Below, piece after piece: positions 44,508-50,046 of a stretch of DNA of 50,046 nucleotides. This DNA is from Bacteroidaceae bacterium (GTDB taxonomy: Bacteria > Bacteroidota > Bacteroidia > Bacteroidales > Bacteroidaceae), in the NCBI GenBank assembly GCA_017542145.1, contig JAFXXQ010000010.1, forward strand, positions 1-50,046, written 5' to 3'. The number at the start of each line of letters is the position of its first letter. Within the stretch, counting starts at the first letter, position 1. Below the pieces are notes generated by a model that was not told the origin of the DNA, did no database searches, and saw nothing but the letters and a program-made list of their open reading frames with translations. A program made the position numbers and the translations under genes.

Positions 44508-47411
44508 ATGAAAAAAACAAAACTCATTCTGACGAGAACAGCATTGGTTCTGTTCGTTCTGTTAATGACCCAATCGGCTTGGGCTGCTCCTACCTTTTTT
44601 TACAAACTGGCGGGATGCGAAGTAACGCTTACAGCTGGAGATCAGGAGGTAACTCTGTCCGCAAACCAAGATGGTCTGACTGGCGGCCTTTCTATGGTTT
44701 ACACGGGTGAAGAACTCAAGCCTACCGTTGTTGTGAAATGTGAGCAATTTAGAAACAATGAGAATCAGTCCCAGGGATACAAGGATGTAACTGCGATGTT
44801 TGATGTTGCATACTCAAACAACCTTTATGCCACTGGAAGTGCTGCCGCTGCTGGAACGAAACCCACCATCACACTTACTCTTAAAGCTGCAAATGCAGCC
44901 AGTTTTAAGGATGCAGAAGCTGGGGATCAGGTTGAAAAGTACTTCGTTATTGCACAGGCTTCTGCAGTAAGTATTTATGCCGAGGCCCCGGTAATTAAGA
45001 CGCGCGAATACAACGGAAAGCCCTTCACAATGGCCGATCTCGTGTTAAAAAACGTTCCCGAAGGCCACACTGTCACTGGAATTGAGGCGACGTTTACAGG
45101 CCTCGATGACTTCGAACAGGAAGTAGCTCCTGGCTTTGTCGGCGACTACACCTACACAATAGCAGGTGACGACATAAAGATTTTCCTTGGAGACCAGAAA
45201 GTTAACGATTGCTTTGAAAGCGTCGGCATTCGTCAAACCGATACGCAGATGCATATTATTGCAAAACCAATCGTAATCACGGCCAAAGACCAAACCATTT
45301 ACAACGGGCAAGACATCGACAAGGGAACTTCCCAGGTGGAGATAGCCACTTTGGCGGAAGGTGACATGCTGTCGGAAATCACCCTTGAAGCCACCTCATT
45401 AGACTATAGTGCTACAGATCGTTCCATCAAAGCAAAGGATGCTAAAATCCTCTACGCCAAGGATGCAACAGAACCCGTGGATGTGACCAGCAACTACGAC
45501 ATCACTTATTCTGATGGCAAACTGACAATCCTCAAGGATGTCGTGTTGATAACCATTACCGGCCATACCGGCACTTTCGACTATGACGGCGAAGAGCACA
45601 CGGTTAGTGGTTACGATTGCACCATCACCTACCAGAGTGATGTTGCTCCAGAGGATCAACATCTCACTCCAGCAGACATTAAATACAATGGGAATCCCGT
45701 GGCAAACCTCATAAATGTCGGAACGAAGACCATGGAACTCACTCCTGATAAATTCAGTGCCCCCGAGGGCTATGAGGCATATTTTGTAGTTACAGACGGC
45801 TTTGTTACCATCAATCCAGCCAAAGTGACCGTGGCCATCGTTGGTGCCAAGAAGTCACTTGCCTACAACGGCGATGAGCAGGAAGTCAGCGGATATACCG
45901 CCACGGCTGACAATGCCATCTATGATGTGAATAGTTACATTGATTACATTGGCGAAGGATATGAGCCCACGGTAGCAGCTACCCATGCCGGAAAGTATTG
46001 GATGGAAATTAGTGCTGAAGACTTTGAGAACAACAACGAAAACTTTGAGGTCTATTTCATGGTGCCTGATGATGGCGACGGCTACCTGGAAATTCTCCCC
46101 ATCAATGCAAAGGTGACCATCAAGGGTAAGACTAAGACGGCTGTCTATGACGGCGAAGAGAAAACCGTCACAGGATGGAAGGCTACAGCAAACACCGACC
46201 TCTATCATGTGGATACTGACTTTGCATACTACGGCCTGGTGGATGAAGCTGGCAATGCCTATGCAACGCTCACCCATGTATTAGTTGACGACGAAGGCGA
46301 AGTCATTAAGGAATACATGGGACTCGACGCTGCATACTTCGCAAACGTCAATCCGGACTTCGCTACCGTTGAGTTTGTCGTTACCGACGGCTGGCTGGAA
46401 ATCACCAAGCGCCCCGTGACCATCACCATCACCGGCGAGACGGCTAAATACGAGTACGATGCTGTGGAGCACGTTATTGAGGGAGCTGTGATTGATATTT
46501 CAGATGAGTTGTATGAAGAGGAATATGCAGATGCAGAAGAAATATTCTACGCCCCCAAAGAAGGCTCTGCCTCTGAGACTGCTACGGCTAAAAGAACGGA
46601 GATTGGTATCACCTATATGGGCATGAAGGTCGAAGACTGGGAGAATTTCAACACCGACTACGACGTTACGTTCGAAGTTACCGATGGTTCCGTGACTATC
46701 TCTTACCACGTTGCTTCCTTGGCTGACGACACCGACAACACGAGCACCATCGCTGACATCGTGGCAGACTATAAAGGCATGGCTGATGTCACCCTCGCAG
46801 ACCGCACCCTCTACAAGGACGGTAGCTGGAACACCATCTGCCTGCCCTTCGACGTGGACATTGAAGACAGCCCGCTGGCTGGTGCCGACGTTCGCCAGCT
46901 GACCGGCGCTTCCTACGAGGAAGGCACGCTGACGCTCGAGTTCACCGCTGTGACGGAAATCAAGGCCGGTGAGCCCTACATCATCAAGTGGGAAGAGGGT
47001 AATGACCTCGTCAATCCCGTATTCAAAGGCGTGGAAGTCGTCGGCCCGGGACTTAGCGAGGCAAGATTCGACATCGGCGAAGAAATGGCCCTCTCCTTCA
47101 AGGGTACTTACGCTCCCGTCAAGTACACCAGCGAGAACAAGAGCATCCTGCTCGTAGGTGACAATAGCGCCCTCTACTATCCTCAGGCTGGTGCCTTCAC
47201 CAACCCACAGCGCGCCTTCTTCGAACTCGAGGGTATCGAGGTGGGTGATGTGGAGAGCAACGCCATCGGCCTCCGCCTCGACGGTGCTACCCGCATCAAC
47301 ATGCAGACGACTGCTTCTGACGCTGTCTACTACGACCTCAGCGGACGCCGCGTAGTTGAGCCCACAACGGGTATCTACATCGTGAACGGCAAGAAGGTTA
47401 TCGTGAAGTAA
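44508..47411 (+). CDS. Large surface protein with repeated MBG-like beta domains and sorting-like tail
   Basis: A 967-residue protein with a signal peptide (MKKTKLILTRTALVLFVLLM...SAWA). Residues about 250-740 are a series of MBG-like or Ig-like modules, each opening with a VTITGxxxxxxYDGxEHxVxG-type strand (for example VTIKGKTKTAVYDGEEKTV). The C-terminal module from about 758 (RTLYKDGSWNTICLPFDVDI) is closely related to that of the preceding surface protein, so the two are paralogues at the C-terminus. The tail is YYDLSGRRV...GIYIVNGKKVIVK. The first 250 residues are encoded by noticeably more AT-rich DNA than the rest. Function is unknown; cell-surface display via type IX secretion is inferred from the tail. 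Confidence 0.8.
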   Translation: MKKTKLILTRTALVLFVLLMTQSAWAAPTFFYKLAGCEVTLTAGDQEVTLSANQDGLTGGLSMVYTGEELKPTVVVKCEQFRNNENQSQGYKDVTAMFDVAYSNNLYATGSAAAAGTKPTITLTLKAANAASFKDAEAGDQVEKYFVIAQASAVSIYAEAPVIKTREYNGKPFTMADLVLKNVPEGHTVTGIEATFTGLDDFEQEVAPGFVGDYTYTIAGDDIKIFLGDQKVNDCFESVGIRQTDTQMHIIAKPIVITAKDQTIYNGQDIDKGTSQVEIATLAEGDMLSEITLEATSLDYSATDRSIKAKDAKILYAKDATEPVDVTSNYDITYSDGKLTILKDVVLITITGHTGTFDYDGEEHTVSGYDCTITYQSDVAPEDQHLTPADIKYNGNPVANLINVGTKTMELTPDKFSAPEGYEAYFVVTDGFVTINPAKVTVAIVGAKKSLAYNGDEQEVSGYTATADNAIYDVNSYIDYIGEGYEPTVAATHAGKYWMEISAEDFENNNENFEVYFMVPDDGDGYLEILPINAKVTIKGKTKTAVYDGEEKTVTGWKATANTDLYHVDTDFAYYGLVDEAGNAYATLTHVLVDDEGEVIKEYMGLDAAYFANVNPDFATVEFVVTDGWLEITKRPVTITITGETAKYEYDAVEHVIEGAVIDISDELYEEEYADAEEIFYAPKEGSASETATAKRTEIGITYMGMKVEDWENFNTDYDVTFEVTDGSVTISYHVASLADDTDNTSTIADIVADYKGMADVTLADRTLYKDGSWNTICLPFDVDIEDSPLAGADVRQLTGASYEEGTLTLEFTAVTEIKAGEPYIIKWEEGNDLVNPVFKGVEVVGPGLSEARFDIGEEMALSFKGTYAPVKYTSENKSILLVGDNSALYYPQAGAFTNPQRAFFELEGIEVGDVESNAIGLRLDGATRINMQTTASDAVYYDLSGRRVVEPTTGIYIVNGKKVIVK

Positions 47412-47412
47412 G

Positions 47413-47596
47413 AAGACCCACCCCGCCCTGAAGGGCACCCCTCCCGTAAAGGAGGGGGCCTGCGGGCGGAGAGAATAGAGAATAAAGGAAAGAATATAAG
47501 TAAAAAGAATAAATAACATTATAAATGATAGCCCTATAACAGCCCCCTAGCACCAGCTGCTCCCCTCCATCACGGGAGGGGGAGGGGGTGGGTCTT
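47413..47596. repeat. Inverted pair of CCCTCCCGT/GGAGGGG elements
   Basis: AAGACCCACCCC (47413-47424) is the exact inverse of GGGGTGGGTCTT (47585-47596). Inside them, CCCCTCCCGTAAAGGAGGGG (left) and CCCTCCATCACGGGAGGG (right) are inverted versions of each other. The A-rich middle (about 47470-47540) holds no gene. The second element ends 7 bp before the start of the 61-residue gene and may carry its expression signals. Confidence 0.8.
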
Positions 47597-47603
47597 AAGA
47601 ATT

Positions 47604-47789
47604 ATGGAAAAGAAAGCATATATTTCCCCTAGCTTTGAGGTTGTGAACATCTGCTCTAAGGCTTCTATCCTTACGAGTAGCGATACCGTTGACAACATTG
47701 GTGGCGGCGACTTCGATTCAGAAATCTCTGGCGGTAGCGGCGGCTCACGTTCCAACAGGCGTCGCAACTCGTGGAAGGCCGGGTGGTAA
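47604..47789 (+). CDS. Small Gly/Ser-rich peptide of a Bacteroidales type
   Basis: A 61-residue peptide starting MEKKAYISPSFEVVNICSKA, the (K)xYxxPxxEVV opening I associate with numerous small unannotated Bacteroidales peptides. The second half is Gly/Ser-rich (NIGGGDFDSEISGGSGGSR) and ends basic and Trp-containing (NRRRNSWKAGW). There is no membrane segment or classical signal peptide. No modification enzyme or exporter lies in the window, so a RiPP-precursor role is only a possibility. It sits between genes for large surface proteins. Confidence 0.65.
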   Translation: MEKKAYISPSFEVVNICSKASILTSSDTVDNIGGGDFDSEISGGSGGSRSNRRRNSWKAGW

Positions 47790-47876
47790 TCCATCCCCTG
47801 CCCTTCGTACGGTCTGAACAGTAGGCGCCGACTGACGGAGCCTCCCCCTAGCAGAAGCACTGCGTCCCTCTTGTGG

Positions 47877-47981
47877 GCGCAGTGCGCTGTTTTCATAGAG
47901 CAATGCGCTAATCCCGCAGAGCAATGCGCTAATCCCGCAGAGCAATGCGCTAATCCCGCAGAGCAGTGAGCGGAACACCTT
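47877..47981. repeat. Five-unit 21-bp palindromic array
   Basis: Units of exactly 21 bp start at 47877, 47898, 47919, 47940 and 47961. The middle three are identical (GAGCAATGCGCTAATCCC then GCA). The outer two are variants (GCGCAGTGCGCTG..., GAGCAGTGAGCGG...). Each is centred on an AGCNNTGCGCT-like palindrome. The minus strand reads as a heptapeptide repeat LCGISAL. No gene is supported here. Confidence 0.92.
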
Positions 47982-48021
47982 ACACACCACCCTCAAAAAT
48001 CAGGCCTATTCAGGCCTATTA

Positions 48022-48165
48022 CGTGCCGTCGTCGAGTGTTACCGCGAGGCTATCCGCAGCGTCATCGACGGCACCTTCACCGAGGCGAAGAAGGACGCCT
48101 GGGACGAGCGTCGCGCCGACAAGCTTTTCGTCATCAAGAACGGCAAGAAGTAATTCGTGAAGTAA
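48022..48165 (+). pseudogene. Chimeric remnant: U32 gene fragment joined to a surface-protein tail
   Basis: The frame RAVVECYREAIRSVIDGTFTEAKKDAWDER (quoted in parts: VVECYREAIRSVIDGT, EAKKDAWDER) matches the U32 protein encoded at about 39932-40030. It then jumps to DKLFVI, the U32 C-terminus, and then to KNGKK. A stop (48151-48153) interrupts what would continue as FVK-stop (48154-48165), matching the NGKKVIVK ending of the neighbouring surface protein at 47389-47411. There is no start codon or promoter. A direct repeat CAGGCCTATT x2 (48001-48020) lies at its left edge. Confidence 0.8.
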
Positions 48166-48261
48166 TCCACCACCACCTCCTCCGAAACCTGTCGAAAAAA
48201 ACGTCGTTTTCCGCACTTACGTTAAATAACGGACGTAAAAAAGCAAAAAATCAGACATTTT

Positions 48262-48293
48262 CTTGCATTTTCAATGTATTAGCTTTACCTTTG
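48262..48293 (+). promoter_or_regulatory. Promoter of the terminal LRR/MBG-like gene
   Basis: CTTG (48262-48265), 20 bp, then TACCTTTG (48286-48293). The leader to ATG 48349 is about 50 nt and A-rich. Confidence 0.7.
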
Positions 48294-48348
48294 TCCGCTT
48301 TACAATCCACTTTTGAAAAAATAATAATAAACTTAAAACTATACAACA

Positions 48349-50046
48349 ATGAAAAGAACACTTATCTTAATCTCATTGACCATGCTAATGAGCATGGTGG
48401 TAGGAAATATCTCTGCCGACACTACTGCTCCCATCAATGGCGTGATATATTACTATCCTAGTAATAAAAAATATGCGCAGGTGCAATCTTATGATAATAC
48501 GATTTCTAGCGTCGTAGAAATACCTTCAACAATAAGATTAAATAAGGATGTCAGTGTGACGGGTATTAGAACTAAAGCGTTTGATGGTTGTTCCGTTTTG
48601 CAATCTATCACCATCCCCAGCAGCGTTACGAGCATTGGATCAAGCGCATTCTCCGGTTGCAGCGGATTGGAAACAATGACGATCCTTGACGGTAATTCAA
48701 AATACAGTTCCCCCAATAATAATTGTATTGTTGAGACTTCCTCAAATACATTGATTGCAGGATGCAAGGCAACCACTATTCCCACCAGCAGCAGCGATGT
48801 TACGAGCATCGGAGCTAATGCTTTTAAAAACATTACCACTCTGACCTCCATCACCATCCCCAGTAATATAACGACCATCAGCTCCTATGCATTCAGTGGT
48901 TGCAGCGGTCTTACTGCAGTTATTTCTTTGGGAGCAGTTCCGCCCACATTGAATTCTGATGTTTTTTTTGGTATTTCTTCTAATTGTATATTATATGTCC
49001 CCTACGGCAAAAAGAGCGTATATACTGGTGCCGGTTGGACGGAGGGGCCTTCTGGATTATTCAAGGAAGTCGTGGAATTGGATGTTAATAATTTCTTAAC
49101 GATAACCGTTCCTACCGATGCCACATACACCGGCGAAGCCATTACGGCTACGATTTCTCCGAAAAGCGGTTCCACACCGCCTGCGACGCTTGTAGAAGTC
49201 ACGGATTATTCCGTGGCCTACGCTAACTACACTAACGCCGGAACAGCAACCGTTACCGTAACGGGTGTTGGTCTTTACGCCGGCACATCGATGTCAGAGA
49301 CTTTCACCATCGCCAAGGCCGACATCAACCCGACCGTATCGATAGACAACTGGACGTACGGCGATACGGCCTCGACCCCGACCGTGTTCGGCAACACGGG
49401 CAACGGTAGCGTGACCTATCAGTATAAGGTGAAGAGCGCTGCCGACGGCACCTACTCCAACGACGTTCCCTCCGATGCCGGAGAGTACACCGTCAGGGCC
49501 ACCGTGGCAGAAACGGACAACTACAACAGCGCTACCGCCACGGCCGACTTCACCATCGCCAAGGCTTCTATTAGTGATCTTTCCGTCGGCATCACCGGCT
49601 GGACATACGGTCAGGAGCCAAACAGCCCGTCCGTTACTGGCTATTCAGGCGATGGCGTGACCTATCAGTATAAGGTGAAGGACGCCGACGACAGCACCTA
49701 CTCCAGCGACGTCCCCACCGAGGCGGGATCCTACACCGTCAAGGCCACCGTTGCCGAGACGACCAACTACAACAGCGCCACTGCCACCGCTGACTTCACT
49801 ATCGCCAAGGCTTCTATTAGTGGTCTTTCCGTCAGCATAGCCGGCTGGACATACGGCGGCACGGCCTCGACCCCGACCGTGTCGATTAATCCCGGCAACG
49901 GCGGCGTGACCTATCAGTACAAGGCGAAGGACGCCGACGACAGCACCTACTCCAGCGACGTCCCCACCGAGGCGGGATCCTACACCGTGAAGGCCACCGT
50001 TGCCGAGACGACCAACTACAACAGCGCCACCGCCACGGCCGACTTC
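48349..50046 (+). CDS. BspA-type LRR surface protein with tandem ~82-residue beta repeats (partial)
   Basis: The frame is open from ATG 48349 to the right edge (566 codons), so the gene continues beyond the window. A signal peptide (MKRTLILISLTMLMSMVVGN) is followed by BspA-like leucine-rich repeats to about residue 220 (SITIPSSVTSIGSSAFSGCS, ITIPSNITTISSYAFSGC). From about residue 255 come MBG-like beta repeats; the last three start with a (G/N)WTYG motif at nt 49351, 49600 and 49846, about 82-83 residues apart. The LRR part is AT-richer than the repeats. BspA relatives bind host proteins or take part in coaggregation; that role here is inference. Whether the protein ends in the same sorting tail as its neighbours cannot be seen. 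Confidence 0.82.
   Translation, partial: MKRTLILISLTMLMSMVVGNISADTTAPINGVIYYYPSNKKYAQVQSYDNTISSVVEIPSTIRLNKDVSVTGIRTKAFDGCSVLQSITIPSSVTSIGSSAFSGCSGLETMTILDGNSKYSSPNNNCIVETSSNTLIAGCKATTIPTSSSDVTSIGANAFKNITTLTSITIPSNITTISSYAFSGCSGLTAVISLGAVPPTLNSDVFFGISSNCILYVPYGKKSVYTGAGWTEGPSGLFKEVVELDVNNFLTITVPTDATYTGEAITATISPKSGSTPPATLVEVTDYSVAYANYTNAGTATVTVTGVGLYAGTSMSETFTIAKADINPTVSIDNWTYGDTASTPTVFGNTGNGSVTYQYKVKSAADGTYSNDVPSDAGEYTVRATVAETDNYNSATATADFTIAKASISDLSVGITGWTYGQEPNSPSVTGYSGDGVTYQYKVKDADDSTYSSDVPTEAGSYTVKATVAETTNYNSATATADFTIAKASISGLSVSIAGWTYGGTASTPTVSINPGNGGVTYQYKAKDADDSTYSSDVPTEAGSYTVKATVAETTNYNSATATADF
49677..50030 (+). repeat. Nearly identical tandem coding repeats
   Basis: Positions 49677-49781 and 49926-50030 (offset 249 bp) match over 105 bp with a single mismatch, at 49740 against 49989. 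The flanking parts of the repeats are more diverged. Confidence 0.85.

Noticed and set aside
46500..47519. 339-codon minus-strand frame opposite the 967-residue protein gene
   Set aside because: It is a shadow of a well-supported gene and has no recognisable domain.
47877..47981. CRISPR-like array
   Set aside because: Units are contiguous 21-mers without distinct spacers, and no cas gene is present. The same reasoning excludes CRISPR for the arrays at 480, 17582 and 38810.

Overview
The window looks like a chromosomal segment of a gut- or rumen-type member of Bacteroidales, most like Prevotellaceae. Four things point there. Many genes are preceded by the Bacteroidetes promoter pair TTTG / TAnnTTTG with a 20-bp gap. 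Clear Shine-Dalgarno sites are rare. Glycoside hydrolases are secreted or lipid-anchored. Several large surface proteins end in the same GRR...GIYIxNGKKVxVK-type tail, resembling type IX secretion sorting tails. I see no rRNA, tRNA, CRISPR array, transposase, phage gene or SusC/SusD pair.

Layout. 1-805: end of an unknown gene, a 24-bp perfect inverted repeat and an eight-unit 21-bp repeat array. 806-4506: gltX (-), then a 7TM-HD c-di-AMP phosphodiesterase (+). 4503-13388: GH16, GH32, an M60-like mucinase-type metalloprotease with LRR modules on both sides, a beta-carbonic anhydrase, a DUF5715 protein and a GH43. 13411-17552: xseB/xseA (-), a MATE transporter, a cytidylate-kinase-like protein and a phosphoesterase. 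17801-27851: M3 dipeptidase lipoprotein, DUF4890 protein, GH2 (-), dnaG, GH43 lipoprotein (-) and an SGNH esterase. 27997-36569: a 1770-residue five-unit repeat surface protein, then GH31. 36577-40385: fabG and dusB (-), and a U32 protein (+). 40628-50046: three large surface proteins with MBG-like, polymorphic-repeat or LRR domains, a 61-residue Gly-rich peptide, and a U32-derived gene remnant.

How the genes may work together. Housekeeping genes alternate with single secreted hydrolases for beta-glucan, fructan, xylan/arabinan, galactosides or glucuronides, and alpha-glucans. A mucin-type protease and adhesin-like surface proteins accompany them. This is a scattered glycan-harvesting and surface-display repertoire rather than one polysaccharide utilisation locus.

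The most unusual signal is between and inside genes. At least five intergenic regions carry arrays of small palindromes repeated every 21 or 22 bp (two helical turns), or as 11-bp half-units. Each locus has its own sequence. Heptamer arrays (7 bp, one third of 21) occupy other spacers. Related palindromic insertions lie in frame inside dusB (four plus four inverted octamers) and inside the 1193-residue surface protein. Together they suggest an active process that creates and homogenises short palindromic repeats in this genome.
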